From Tidjanibacter sp. (GTDB lineage Bacteria; Bacteroidota; Bacteroidia; Bacteroidales; Rikenellaceae), in contig JAGBZI010000011.1 of assembly GCA_017628305.1 (NCBI GenBank), positions 1 through 38,287 of the forward strand: a stretch of 38,287 bases of DNA, read 5' to 3'. The notes below the pieces were generated by a model. The model ran no database searches, was not told the DNA's origin, and saw nothing but the letters and a program-made list of their open reading frames with translations. Positions 1 through 8,412 of the stretch are shown piece after piece; positions within the stretch are counted from its first letter, which is position 1, and each line of letters begins with the position of its first letter. Both the position numbers and the translations under genes were made by a program.

Positions 1-120
1 CACTTGAAAGACGACAAAGTATTGGTATTCAAGAAGCGTCGTCGCAAAGGCTATCAGGTGCTCAACGGTCACCGTCAGTACCTCAGCCAGGTGGTAATTG
101 AGGACATTATTGTTGCATAA
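1..120 (+). CDS. rplU: 50S ribosomal protein L21, C-terminal part (5' end outside window)
   Basis: The window opens inside a reading frame of 39 codons ending in TAA at 118-120. The residues ([14 protein letters not shown], then NGHRQ) match the conserved C-terminal basic segment of L21, which binds 23S rRNA in the large subunit. It lies 18 nt upstream of rpmA, and rplU-rpmA is the usual pairing in bacteria, which supports the call. The start and most of the protein are not visible. Confidence 0.93.
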   Translation, partial: HLKDDKVLVFKKRRRKGYQVLNGHRQYLSQVVIEDIIVA

Positions 121-138
121 TTTAAAAATTCACAGACA

Positions 139-399
139 ATGGCACACAAGAAAGGTGTAGGTAGTTCAAAGAACGGCCGTGAGTCGGAGAGCAAACGACT
201 CGGCGTAAAATTGTTCGGCGGTGAATTTGCAAAAGCAGGCAACATTCTGGTCCGCCAGCGTGGTACCGTACACAACCCCGGTGAGAATGTGGGTATGGGT
301 AAGGATCACACCCTCTTCGCCCTCGTGGATGGCACCGTAACTTTCCGCAAGAAAGCTAACGGCAAATCCTTCGTGAGCGTTACTCCCATCAGCGAGTAA
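139..399 (+). CDS. rpmA: 50S ribosomal protein L27
   Basis: This 86-residue protein begins [16 protein letters not shown], the conserved L27 N-terminus whose flexible arm reaches the peptidyl-transferase centre. [17 protein letters not shown] and the following [16 protein letters not shown] are family signatures of the globular part. There is no N-terminal extension of the kind removed by a protease in Firmicutes, so the arm is exposed once Met is removed. It is co-transcribed with rplU and ends 17 nt before the A-run of a strong bidirectional terminator. Length is normal for the family. Confidence 0.98.
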   Translation: MAHKKGVGSSKNGRESESKRLGVKLFGGEFAKAGNILVRQRGTVHNPGENVGMGKDHTLFALVDGTVTFRKKANGKSFVSVTPISE

Positions 400-416
400 T
401 CAGTGAAGAAGAACTC

Positions 417-458
417 AAAAAAAGAGTGGCTCTCGGTAACCGAGGGCCACTTTTTTTT
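417..458. terminator. Bidirectional intrinsic terminator between rpmA and the convergent small membrane-protein gene
   Basis: A 10-bp stem (426-435 pairing with 441-450, one G-U in the RNA) closes a 5-nt loop. On the + strand it is followed by eight T (451-458). On the - strand the run of A at 417-423 reads as a T-tract. It therefore ends rplU-rpmA from one side and the 534-800 gene from the other. Confidence 0.92.
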
Positions 459-496
459 ATTGTCTGTCGGCTGATGGTCGTTCTTCAACCCCTTTT

Positions 497-522
497 GTCT
501 GCAATCCGCACAACTTGCAGAC
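497..522. repeat. Inverted repeat downstream of the Cys-cluster gene
   Basis: GTCTGCAA (497-504) and TTGCAGAC (515-522) form a perfect 8-bp stem with a 10-nt loop, 12 nt beyond the stop of the 534-800 gene. No T-run follows on either strand, so it is more likely an RNA 3'-end stabiliser than a terminator. Confidence 0.55.
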
Positions 523-533
523 GAGAAGACTCT

Positions 534-800
534 CTACCTATGCCTCTCCACAGCCGAGCATGCACCACACTCGCCGTTGCAGTTCACATTGGTTTCGCAA
601 CTCTCCTCCCCCATAGCCTCCAGCTGTGCCTCACGCTCCTGCTGCATGGCACACTTGATGCCACGCTCCTTCATGTGAGGATTGGTGGAGATTTCCGACT
701 GTATGGGGTGACCCTTGAATATCTGGGTCATCGAGAGGGCGAACATAAAGAAGCCCACAACGACAACACTTACTGCAATGACTACTAATATTGTTAACAT
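534..800 (-). CDS. Small single-pass membrane protein with a C-terminal cysteine cluster
   Basis: The 88-residue protein starts with a hydrophobic segment (about residues 2-22) and continues as a polar tail. The tail holds one Cys near residue 50 and, near the C-terminus, a cluster CETNVNCNGECGAC with five Cys, suited to metal or Fe-S binding or to disulphides. The topology recalls the small Cys-bearing membrane proteins of the NqrM/DUF539 type, but I cannot claim that family from sequence alone. It converges on rpmA and shares its terminator. Upstream, at 830-837, the complement reads TAATTTTG, a good Bacteroidota -7 element. The opposite-strand frame over the same bases lacks such features and is taken as a shadow. 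Confidence 0.75.
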   Translation of the reverse strand: MLTILVVIAVSVVVVGFFMFALSMTQIFKGHPIQSEISTNPHMKERGIKCAMQQEREAQLEAMGEESCETNVNCNGECGACSAVERHR

Positions 801-812
801 TTCCTACGGAAA

Positions 813-846
813 ATTGGTTATATTTCGTGCAAAATTAGTACTTTTG
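813..846. promoter_or_regulatory. Divergent, nearly overlapping promoter -7 elements for the Cys-cluster gene and trkA
   Basis: On the + strand TACTTTTG (839-846) fits the Bacteroidota -7 consensus TAnnTTTG, with TTG at 814-816 as a weak -33 (22-nt spacing, slightly long). On the - strand the complement of 830-837 reads TAATTTTG, the same consensus. The two are separated by a single base. The expected leader for the - gene is about 25 nt, and for trkA about 115 nt. The -33 elements are poor, so function is inferred. Confidence 0.45.
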
Positions 847-968
847 CGTAATATTGCGATGGTGTGGTCCGTTTTTTTTCGCACACCCTCCGCCGCATGT
901 AGGCCAATAGGCTGAGGTGGGGCAACATCGACACGAAAATTTTTGTTACCGAACTATCATTTGTCGCC

Positions 969-2309
969 ATGCGAATAGTCATTGCGGGAGCAGGCGAGGT
1001 GGGCAGCCACCTTGCGAAGATGTTGGGCGAGAGCGCCCACGACATAACGGTTATTGACAACGACCCCAAGTTGCTGGAGAATGTCACGAGCACCTCAGAT
1101 GTGGTGGTTGTGGAGGGCGATTGTACCACTTTTGCTGTACTCAAGAGGGCTGCCGTGAGGAAGGCGGACCTCTTCATTGCCGTCAATAGGGAGGAGAGCC
1201 CCAACATCATCTCGGCCATGCTGGCCAAGCAGCTCGGCGCCCGCAAGACCATCGCCCGCATCGACAACAACGAGTATCTCGAGCCCAACAACAAGGAGGT
1301 ATTCATCAACATGGGTATCGACTACCTCTTTTACCCCGAGAAGGTGGCCGCACTGGAGGTGGTAAACCTTTTGGGCCACAGCTCCACCACCGACTATGTG
1401 GATTTCTCGGGCGGCAAGTTGGCCCTCTCGGTATTCAAACTCACTGCCGGCTCGCCCTTCATTGACCAGCCCGTGAGCCAGATGAACGAGAGTGTTGTGG
1501 GGGTACCTTTCCGCACGGTAGCCATCGAGCGCAACGACGAGACCATCATTCCCCACGGCAACGACACCTACCACGAGGGCGATGCCATCTATGTGATTTC
1601 CAATGTGGTAAACACTTCGAGGCTTGTGGAGTTTTGCGGCATGAGGGATATTGCCATCGAGAATGTGATGATATTGGGCGGCAGCAAGGTGGGTGTCCGC
1701 ATCGCCTTGGAGTTGCAGAAACATATCAATGTGAAACTTGTGGAGTACAACGCCGAGAAGGCCTACCGCTTGGCCGAGTTGCTTGACGACACCCTGATTA
1801 TCAACGAAGATGGCCGCGACATGGAGGCCATGCTGGAGGAGGGTCTTCAGAGCATGGATGCCTTTGTGGCCGTCACGGGCCGCAGCGAGACCAACATTTT
1901 GGCGGCAATGCTGGCCAAGAAGATGGGTGTGAAGAAGGTGATTGCCGAGGTGGAGAATCTCCACTACATCAACCTTGCGGAGAGCATCGGCATCGACACT
2001 ATTATCAACAAGAAGATGGTTACGGCGAGCAACATCTTCCGCTTCACCATGAACACCGATGTGCAGGCTATCCGCTGCCTGAGGGGCTCCCACGCCGAGG
2101 TGCTGGAGTTCATTGTGAAGCCCAACTCGCCCGCCACGAAGAGCACCGTTGCCAATCTGGGCTTCCCCTCGGATGCGACCATTGGTGGTATTGTAAGGGC
2201 CGACAATGTATTTTTGGTGGATGGCACCACCCAGATTAACGCCTACGACCGAGTGGTTGTCTTCTCGCTGCCCTCGGCCATCGGCAAGATAGGTCGCTTC
2301 TTCAACTAA
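969..2309 (+). CDS. trkA: Trk potassium-uptake regulatory subunit TrkA
   Basis: A 446-residue cytoplasmic protein with two tandem RCK units, the classic TrkA length. The first Rossmann domain (about residues 1-120) carries the dinucleotide motif GAGEVG at 7-12 and the ribose-binding Asp at 30. A TrkA_C domain follows (about 140-220). The second Rossmann domain (about 231-350) has a less canonical LGGSKVG loop, and a second TrkA_C ends the protein. TrkA forms a gating ring on the TrkH/TrkG K+ channel and responds to NAD(H) and ATP/ADP. No trkH-like gene is in this window, so the membrane partner must be elsewhere. It is the first gene of a + strand series and has a long leader. Confidence 0.95.
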   Translation: MRIVIAGAGEVGSHLAKMLGESAHDITVIDNDPKLLENVTSTSDVVVVEGDCTTFAVLKRAAVRKADLFIAVNREESPNIISAMLAKQLGARKTIARIDNNEYLEPNNKEVFINMGIDYLFYPEKVAALEVVNLLGHSSTTDYVDFSGGKLALSVFKLTAGSPFIDQPVSQMNESVVGVPFRTVAIERNDETIIPHGNDTYHEGDAIYVISNVVNTSRLVEFCGMRDIAIENVMILGGSKVGVRIALELQKHINVKLVEYNAEKAYRLAELLDDTLIINEDGRDMEAMLEEGLQSMDAFVAVTGRSETNILAAMLAKKMGVKKVIAEVENLHYINLAESIGIDTIINKKMVTASNIFRFTMNTDVQAIRCLRGSHAEVLEFIVKPNSPATKSTVANLGFPSDATIGGIVRADNVFLVDGTTQINAYDRVVVFSLPSAIGKIGRFFN

Positions 2310-2389
2310 ACACAACCTATCCCCACCCAACCTAAACGACCCAACGATTTAAACAACAAGACTGTTATTGTAAAGAACGAAGGAGAATT

Positions 2390-3934
2390 ATGAAACTGAT
2401 TAACAGAGTGATGCAGCTCTATTTTGCCCCACGCCTGAAGGCTATTGAGCACTTCAAGGAGCACCCCCACGAGGCGCAACAGAGGCAGTATGCCCGCCTT
2501 GTGGCTGCCGGCGAGAGAACGGCCATAGGTCGCGAGTTTGGCATCCATAGGGGTATGCCCTACAGCGAGTTTCGCAAGCGAATTCCTGTGATGGACTACC
2601 CCAAGTTTGCCCCCTATGTGGAGCGCATGCGCGATGGCGAGAAGAGGGTTACATGGCCTCGTCCGGTGGGATGGTTCTGCAAATCGTCGGGCACCACGGG
2701 ATCTGTTAGCAAATATATCCCCTTGACCCGTCAGGGGCTGCGGAATTCCCACATGAGGGGTCCCAGAGATGTGGCTGCAATCTACACCCACCTCTACCCC
2801 AATGGTCAGGCCTTTTGCGGCAAGATGCTCACCTTGGGCGGGAGCAAAAAGTTGGAGCGCGAGGGCGACAAGATTCCCGTGGGCGACCTTTCGAGTGTGC
2901 TTATTGACAACACCCCTCGCTTAGCCTTCCGCTTCCGCGAGCCGAGCAAGGAGATAGCTCTGTTGCCCGATTTCGACGAGAAGGTAAGACGCATAGCCGA
3001 GAGCTCCACACAGAAGGATGTGAGGGCCTTTGCCGGAGTTCCTTCGTGGAACTTGGTGATGATGCAGCGCATATTGGAGCACACGGGCAAGGAGAACCTT
3101 CTGGAGGTGTGGCCCAACATGGAGCTGTTTGTCCATGGCGGCATGAGCTTCAAACCCTATAAGGCACAGTATCAAAAGCTCTTCCCGAGCGAGCAGATGA
3201 AGTATATCGAGACCTACAACGCTTCGGAGGGTTTCTTTGGCATTGCCGAGGAGCCCTACACCGACGAGATGCTCTTGATGTTGGACTACAACTGCTTCTA
3301 TGAGTTCCTCCCCACCTCTGCGGGCGACGACTACTCGAAGGTGGTGACCCTCGAGGGGGTGAAGGAGGGTGTCAACTACGCGCTGATTATCACATCGAGC
3401 AATGGTTTGTGGCGCTACCTCATTGGCGACACCATCATGTTCACCTCCACTGCCCCCTACAAGTTCCGCTTCACGGGTCGCACGAAACTCTTTGTGAACG
3501 CCTTTGGCGAGGAGATTATCATCGACAATGCCGAGCAGGCCATCGAACAGGCTTGCAGGGCTACGGGTGCGGAGATTAAGGAGTACACCATGGCCCCCAT
3601 TTTTATGGGCGACATCGAGGGCTACAGCAGCAAGGGTGCCCACGAGTGGGTGGTGAGCTTCTACCGCGAGCCCGAGGATATGGAGGCCTTTGCCGAGGCT
3701 CTTGACAAGGCGATGATGGAGGCCAACAGCGACTATGCAACCAAGCGCCACAACAATTTCACCCTACTGCCTCCCACGGTTACGCGCGTTGCTCCCAACA
3801 CCTTCGAGGAGTTGCTGCGCAGCGAGGGAAGGCTGGGAGGCCAGATAAAGATTCCTCGCCTCAACTCGGAGCGCACCTATGTCGAAAAACTCAAGGCGTT
3901 TGACAAGAAATTGACAACCGAAATTGAAAGTTAA
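2390..3934 (+). CDS. GH3-family adenylating acyl-amido synthetase
   Basis: The 514-residue protein has the three nucleotide-binding motifs of the ANL-superfamily GH3 enzymes: KSSGTTGSVSKYIPLT (98-113), YNASEGFFG (276-284) and GLWRYLIGDTIMF (339-351), followed by FTGR (361-364) and NAFGEE at the hinge to the mobile C-terminal domain. Plant GH3 enzymes adenylate a carboxylate such as jasmonate or auxin and couple it to an amino acid. In Bacteroidota the substrates are unknown, so only the chemistry can be predicted. The start is supported by a strong AAGGAG 4 nt before the ATG, unusual in this window. It lies 80 nt after trkA and 66 nt before a deoxynucleoside kinase gene, and neither suggests a substrate. 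Confidence 0.9.
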   Translation: MKLINRVMQLYFAPRLKAIEHFKEHPHEAQQRQYARLVAAGERTAIGREFGIHRGMPYSEFRKRIPVMDYPKFAPYVERMRDGEKRVTWPRPVGWFCKSSGTTGSVSKYIPLTRQGLRNSHMRGPRDVAAIYTHLYPNGQAFCGKMLTLGGSKKLEREGDKIPVGDLSSVLIDNTPRLAFRFREPSKEIALLPDFDEKVRRIAESSTQKDVRAFAGVPSWNLVMMQRILEHTGKENLLEVWPNMELFVHGGMSFKPYKAQYQKLFPSEQMKYIETYNASEGFFGIAEEPYTDEMLLMLDYNCFYEFLPTSAGDDYSKVVTLEGVKEGVNYALIITSSNGLWRYLIGDTIMFTSTAPYKFRFTGRTKLFVNAFGEEIIIDNAEQAIEQACRATGAEIKEYTMAPIFMGDIEGYSSKGAHEWVVSFYREPEDMEAFAEALDKAMMEANSDYATKRHNNFTLLPPTVTRVAPNTFEELLRSEGRLGGQIKIPRLNSERTYVEKLKAFDKKLTTEIES

Positions 3935-4000
3935 GGGTCAAAAAAATTACTGCTACCCACTAAGAACTAACCTCTAACAACTCAAATAATTCAAAAAGAT

Positions 4001-4636
4001 ATGTACATAGCTATTGCCGGAAATATCGGTAGCGGCAAGACCTCGCTCACCGAAATCCTCTCGAGCCACTACGGCGCCAAGGCCTACTATGAGGATATTG
4101 ACAACCCCTATATTGCCGACTTTTACGAGGATATGAACCGCTGGTCGTTCAACTTCCAGATGTTCTTCCTCGGCAGCCGCATCAACCAGACTCTCCAGAT
4201 GCTCAACGAGAGCACGGGCCATGTTGTGCAGGACCGCACCATCCACGAGGATGCCCACATCTTTGCCGGCAACCTCCACCAGATGGGTCTTATGAGCAGC
4301 CGCGACTTCGGCACCTACATGAAGATTTTCACTCTGGCTACCGACTTGGTACCCTCGCCCGAAATCCTTATCTACCTGAAGGCGAGCGTTCCCACCCTCG
4401 TGCGCCAGATTCTCAAGCGAGGCCGCGAATACGAGAAGAATATCGACCTCGAATACCTCGAGCGCCTCAACAATCGCTATAATGAGTGGATTTCCTCCTA
4501 CAAGGGCAAGCTGCTCACCATCAACATCGACGAGATTGACTTTGTCGGCAAACCCAACATTGTGCAGACCATCATCAGCGCCATCGAGGAGCTCAACGCT
4601 GCCGAGGGTAGGGAGAGCCGCTCGATAGGTTTCTAA
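4001..4636 (+). CDS. Deoxynucleoside kinase (dAK/dGK/dCK family)
   Basis: A 211-residue enzyme that phosphorylates deoxynucleosides for nucleotide salvage. Visible elements are the P-loop GNIGSGKT (7-14), the acidic-aromatic base pocket around residues 31-60, the DRTIHED motif (78-84) corresponding to the DRS/ERS motif that binds substrate and phosphate, and the basic LID KRGREYEKNI (139-148). Which deoxynucleoside it prefers cannot be read from the sequence. It sits in a loose + strand series between the GH3 gene and the rRNA methyltransferase gene. The leader is A/C-rich with no clear Shine-Dalgarno site, a common pattern in this phylum. Confidence 0.92.
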   Translation: MYIAIAGNIGSGKTSLTEILSSHYGAKAYYEDIDNPYIADFYEDMNRWSFNFQMFFLGSRINQTLQMLNESTGHVVQDRTIHEDAHIFAGNLHQMGLMSSRDFGTYMKIFTLATDLVPSPEILIYLKASVPTLVRQILKRGREYEKNIDLEYLERLNNRYNEWISSYKGKLLTINIDEIDFVGKPNIVQTIISAIEELNAAEGRESRSIGF

Positions 4637-4684
4637 CAGCGAGTATACAGAGCCACACACACACCGACAATCCAAACTAAAAGC

Positions 4685-6049
4685 ATGTTTAGCACCGACT
4701 TCATACGGCTCTTGGAGGAGCAGTTGGGCGACCCCGAAGAGGTGTCGCGCCTGCTGAATGCGCTGGAGAATGGTTCCCAGCCCACCTCCATAAGGGTCAA
4801 TCCCCACAAGTGCCACCCTGCCCCCACGGGTAGCGATGTTAATTGGTGCAGATGGGGGCGCTACCTTGCCGAGAGGCCTTCGTTCACCCGCGATGGTCAC
4901 TTTCATGCGGGTGGCTACTATGTGCAGGAGGCCTCCTCGATGTTTGTGGGCCACCTGCTGGAGCAGTCGCTCGGTGGCGAGGTGCCCGAGGGTGTGAGGT
5001 TGCTGGACATGTGTGCTGCCCCCGGAGGTAAGTCGACCCTTTACAGCTCCATTGTGGGGCACCGAGGGGTAGTTGTAGCCAATGAGGTCATCCGCAACAG
5101 GGCTCTTACTTTGGCGGACAACATCACCCGCTGGGGGGTGGGCAACACGGTTGTCACCTCCAACGACCCGTCGCACTACGCCTCCTCGCTGGAGGAGTGG
5201 TTCGATGTGGTGGCGGTGGATGCCCCCTGTTCCGGCGAGGGGATGTTCCGCAAGAGCGAGGAGGCTCGGAGGGATTGGAGCCTCGACAATGTGCGGCTCT
5301 GCGCCGCACGCCAACGCCGCATTGTGGCCGACGCATGGCAGGCCCTCCGCCCGGGAGGAGTCTTCATCTACTCCACCTGCACCTTCAACCGTGCGGAGAA
5401 TGAGGAGATGATGGAGTGGCTGTGTGGAGAGTTCGACTGCGAGCATGTCGATATTGAGTGCCCCGAGGAGTGGAATATCGCTCATGGGAGGGTGGCCGAG
5501 GCGGAGTGCTTCCACTTCTACCCCCACCGTACCGAGGGCGAGGGACTCTTTGCCGCCATCGTTCGTAAAGGTGGCGAGGTGGGCACCAAACGCAAAGCCC
5601 CCAAGGCGCGCAAGAACCCCTTTGGCGAGGTTGACCGCAAGGTTGTAGGCCAAGTGTCGGGGATGCTGGAAGGCGACTGGAAGTTTGCCTCCATCGGCGA
5701 GACCATCTACGCCTACCCGACCGCTCTGTGGAGTGACATCCGCACCCTCTCGGAGCAGATGAGTGTTCTCTTTGCGGGTGTTAAGGTGGGCGAGCTGTTT
5801 GGCAAGAAGTTCAAGCCCGACCACTCATTGGCCCTCTCTGCACACCTCAGGGTGGATGCCTTCAACAGCTATGAACTCTCGGCCGAGGAGCTCCACTGCT
5901 ACCTGCGCCGCGAGGAGCTGCCCAATGTAGGCGGCCTCACCGAGGGGCTCAACCTGCTGCTGTGGGAGGGGCAACCCGTGGGCTTCACCAAACGCATAGG
6001 CCCCCGCACCAACACCCTTCTTCCCAAGGAGTGGCGCATTTTTATTTAG
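4685..6049 (+). CDS. RsmF-type rRNA (cytosine-C5)-methyltransferase, NOL1/NOP2/Sun family
   Basis: The 454-residue protein has a class I SAM-dependent domain with DMCAAPGGKST (108-118, SAM binding), DAPCSGEGMFR (179-189, motif IV with the PC cysteine) and YSTCTF (229-234), where Cys232 is the expected nucleophile. After about residue 290 comes a C-terminal RNA-binding region of the RsmF kind, ending with the PUA-like stretch near GFTKRIGPRTNTLLPKEW. It should methylate a cytosine of 16S rRNA, by analogy with RsmF (C1407 in E. coli), but the exact site cannot be fixed from sequence. It lies 48 nt after the kinase gene and 63 nt before the MATE gene, that gap being filled by a tandem repeat. 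Confidence 0.9.
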   Translation: MFSTDFIRLLEEQLGDPEEVSRLLNALENGSQPTSIRVNPHKCHPAPTGSDVNWCRWGRYLAERPSFTRDGHFHAGGYYVQEASSMFVGHLLEQSLGGEVPEGVRLLDMCAAPGGKSTLYSSIVGHRGVVVANEVIRNRALTLADNITRWGVGNTVVTSNDPSHYASSLEEWFDVVAVDAPCSGEGMFRKSEEARRDWSLDNVRLCAARQRRIVADAWQALRPGGVFIYSTCTFNRAENEEMMEWLCGEFDCEHVDIECPEEWNIAHGRVAEAECFHFYPHRTEGEGLFAAIVRKGGEVGTKRKAPKARKNPFGEVDRKVVGQVSGMLEGDWKFASIGETIYAYPTALWSDIRTLSEQMSVLFAGVKVGELFGKKFKPDHSLALSAHLRVDAFNSYELSAEELHCYLRREELPNVGGLTEGLNLLLWEGQPVGFTKRIGPRTNTLLPKEWRIFI

Positions 6050-6062
6050 TGATACATCTTTG

Positions 6063-6107
6063 GGCCTCAGACAAATAGGCCTCATACAAATAGGCCTTAG
6101 ACAAATT
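6063..6107 (+). repeat. Three tandem 15-bp repeats directly before the MATE start
   Basis: Consecutive units GGCCTCAGACAAATA (6063-6077), GGCCTCATACAAATA (6078-6092) and GGCCTTAGACAAATT (6093-6107) differ at only a few bases. The last ends 5 nt before the MATE ATG, so the array occupies the whole ribosome-loading region of that gene. No Shine-Dalgarno site is visible. Copy-number change would alter the leader in 15-nt steps without touching the reading frame. Confidence 0.9.
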
Positions 6108-6112
6108 AGAGT

Positions 6113-7429
6113 ATGAATAAAGCCATTCTTCGCCTTGCGCTTCCCAGCATTGTGAGCAACATCACCATACCGCTGCTTGGTATGATTGATATTGCCATAG
6201 CCGGTCGCATAGGCGACGACTCCACCATCGGAGCATTGGCTATCGGCACTGCCATTTTCAACTTCATCTACTGGAACTTTGCCTTCCTGAGGATGGGCAC
6301 CAGTGGTCTGGCGGCCCAAGCCTATGGTGCGGACAACAAGCGCGAGAGTGCGGCCATTCTGGGTCGTTCGCTCTTTGTTGCTTTGGCCATTGCCCTTGTT
6401 TTGTTGGTTTTCAACCGCCCTATTGGCCGGTTGGCGATGAAGATTATGGAGGGTGGTTCGGCGGATATGATGGCTTTGGCGGCAGAGTATTTCTATGCCC
6501 GCATCTGGGCTGCTCCGGCGGCCATCGGCATCTTTTCATTGCACGGCTGGCTGACGGGCATGCAGGACACCACAACCCCCATGGTGGTGTCGATTGTGAA
6601 CAACATCATCAACATTGCCGCATCGCTGTGGTTTGTATTTGGCCTCGAGATGGGGGTCGCGGGCATTGCATGGGGCACCGTTGTGGCCCAATATGTGGCT
6701 TTGGCCATCACGCTGCTGATTATTGCCCTGAGGTATGGCGACTATGTGAGGGCCATCAATCTTGGGGAGATATTCCACTTGGAGCCCCTTGTGAGGTTCT
6801 TCCGTATCAACTCCGACGCCTTTTTACGCACGCTGTGTGTCTGCACAGTCTACACCTGCTTCACCGCCTTTTCGGCCCGCTTTGGCGACACCATACTCGC
6901 CACCAACGAGCTTCTCATGCAACTCTTTATGCTGTTTAGCTACATGCTCGACGGCTTTTGCTACGCCGCCGAGTCGCTCACTGGCCGCTTTATTGGCGAG
7001 CGGAACCGTGCGAGCCTGCGCCACTGCAATCGCCTACTGTTGGTGTGGTGTGCGGGGGTAGCCCTGCTCTACATAGTGGCCTACATCTTCTGGTGGCAAC
7101 CCATTCTCGGCATCTTCACCTCGAGCCCCACAATCATGGCCTGCGCCGAGGAGTATATATGGTGGATAGTCATGGTTCCTTTAGTGGGTTTCATCCCCTT
7201 CCTGATTGACGGCATCCTCATTGGCGCCACCAAGACACGCATCATGCGCAACACCACATTTTTCTCCCTCGTAGCCTTCTTTGTGCTCTTCTTTGCGCTG
7301 GAGGGGGTGCTGGGCAACAGGGCGCTGTGGATAGCCTTCATAGGGTTCATTGTGGTGAGGTTTGTGCTGATGCTCATAGCCACCCGCGGTGTCGACACCG
7401 ACCTGCTGATGGATACCACCAAAGAGTAA
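6113..7429 (+). CDS. MATE-family multidrug/Na+ antiporter
   Basis: A 438-residue inner-membrane protein with about twelve hydrophobic helices in two similar halves, the MATE architecture. The N-terminus (RLALPSIVSNITIPLLGMID) and MGTSGLAAQAYGA near residues 61-73 resemble the DinF-like branch. MATE exporters expel organic cations or other toxic solutes in exchange for Na+ or H+. The substrate cannot be predicted here. The gene starts immediately after three 15-bp repeats and ends 20 nt before era, so the two are probably co-transcribed. Confidence 0.92.
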   Translation: MNKAILRLALPSIVSNITIPLLGMIDIAIAGRIGDDSTIGALAIGTAIFNFIYWNFAFLRMGTSGLAAQAYGADNKRESAAILGRSLFVALAIALVLLVFNRPIGRLAMKIMEGGSADMMALAAEYFYARIWAAPAAIGIFSLHGWLTGMQDTTTPMVVSIVNNIINIAASLWFVFGLEMGVAGIAWGTVVAQYVALAITLLIIALRYGDYVRAINLGEIFHLEPLVRFFRINSDAFLRTLCVCTVYTCFTAFSARFGDTILATNELLMQLFMLFSYMLDGFCYAAESLTGRFIGERNRASLRHCNRLLLVWCAGVALLYIVAYIFWWQPILGIFTSSPTIMACAEEYIWWIVMVPLVGFIPFLIDGILIGATKTRIMRNTTFFSLVAFFVLFFALEGVLGNRALWIAFIGFIVVRFVLMLIATRGVDTDLLMDTTKE

Positions 7430-7449
7430 CGAAAAAAAAATGTAACAAT

Positions 7450-8346
7450 ATGGAGAACAAGACCAACTTCAAGAGCGGCTTCGTGAACATCATCGGCAAC
7501 CCCAATGTGGGTAAATCGACCCTCATGAATGCCCTCGTGGGCGAGCGACTCGCCATCATCACCGCTAAGGCACAGACCACCCGCCACCGCATTATGGGTA
7601 TTGTGGGCGGCGACAACTTCCAGATTGTCTATTCGGACACCCCGGGTATTCTCCGTCCCTCCTACAAGTTGCAGGAGAGCATGATGGGCTTTGTGAGGGG
7701 TGCGCTGAAGGATGCCGATGTGATACTCTATGTCACCGACACCGTGGAGAAGGGCGACGAGGCATCGGAGGAGATTGTGGAGAAGATAAAGCTCAGCGCC
7801 ATCCCCACTATTGTGGTTATCAACAAGATAGACATCTCCAATCAATCCCAGCTGGAGTCGCTTGTCGAGCTGTGGCACACCCGTTTGCCCGAGGCGCGCA
7901 TCATTCCTGTGTCGGCATTGGAGGGCTTCAATGTTGCGGGCGTATTCGACAACATCATGGAGTTGCTGCCCGAGGGTGCACCCTACTATGAGGAGGGCAC
8001 ACTCACCGACCGCCCCATGCGTTTCTTTGCCAGCGAGATAATCCGCGAGAAGGTCTTTCTGAACTACGATAAGGAGATACCCTACTCGGTGGAGATTGTG
8101 ATTGAGGAGTACCGCGAGGAGCCCACCATCGACCGCATCAGTGCGGTGATTTATGTGGCTCGCGACTCCCAGAAGGGCATCATCATTGGCCGCAAGGGCG
8201 AGATGCTCAAGAAGGTGGGCACAAGTGCCCGCATCGAGCTGGAGAAGTTTATTGGCAAGAAGGTGTTCCTGCAACTCCATGTGAAGGTTGACGAGGGGTG
8301 GCGCAACAGCAACCGCAGCCTCCGCCGCTATGGCTACACGGAGTAG
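7450..8346 (+). CDS. era: GTPase Era
   Basis: The chosen ATG gives 298 residues beginning MENKTNF. A longer in-frame version would run into the MATE gene and is not supported. G1 is GNPNVGKST (16-24), G3 is DTPG (63-66), G4 is NKID (125-128) and G5 is SAL (155-157). The C-terminal KH domain carries GRKGEMLKKVG, which binds the 3' end of 16S rRNA. Era acts late in 30S subunit maturation at the membrane. The gene is followed by a strong bidirectional terminator shared with obgE, another ribosome-assembly GTPase. Confidence 0.97.
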   Translation: MENKTNFKSGFVNIIGNPNVGKSTLMNALVGERLAIITAKAQTTRHRIMGIVGGDNFQIVYSDTPGILRPSYKLQESMMGFVRGALKDADVILYVTDTVEKGDEASEEIVEKIKLSAIPTIVVINKIDISNQSQLESLVELWHTRLPEARIIPVSALEGFNVAGVFDNIMELLPEGAPYYEEGTLTDRPMRFFASEIIREKVFLNYDKEIPYSVEIVIEEYREEPTIDRISAVIYVARDSQKGIIIGRKGEMLKKVGTSARIELEKFIGKKVFLQLHVKVDEGWRNSNRSLRRYGYTE

Positions 8347-8374
8347 AGAGAGCGGCAGCCGCCTGCAATTAAAT

Positions 8375-8412
8375 AAAAGAAGCGAGAGAACAAGTCACTC
8401 GCTTCTTTTTTA
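8375..8412. terminator. Bidirectional intrinsic terminator between convergent era and obgE
   Basis: A 12-bp perfect stem (8375-8386 with 8398-8409) closes an 11-nt loop and is flanked by T on one side and A on the other, so it works in both directions. Its right arm runs up to the obgE stop codon (8410-8412). It marks the end of the + strand series and of the 16.7-kb - strand run. Confidence 0.9.

Noticed and set aside
3974..5824. - strand open frame of about 616 codons opposite the kinase and methyltransferase genes
   Set aside because: It covers two recognised + strand enzymes with full motifs and is best explained as a codon-usage shadow.
7327..7449. Longer start for era within the MATE gene
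   Set aside because: The extra 41 residues have no Era similarity and overlap MATE by 103 nt; the ATG at 7450 fits the family.
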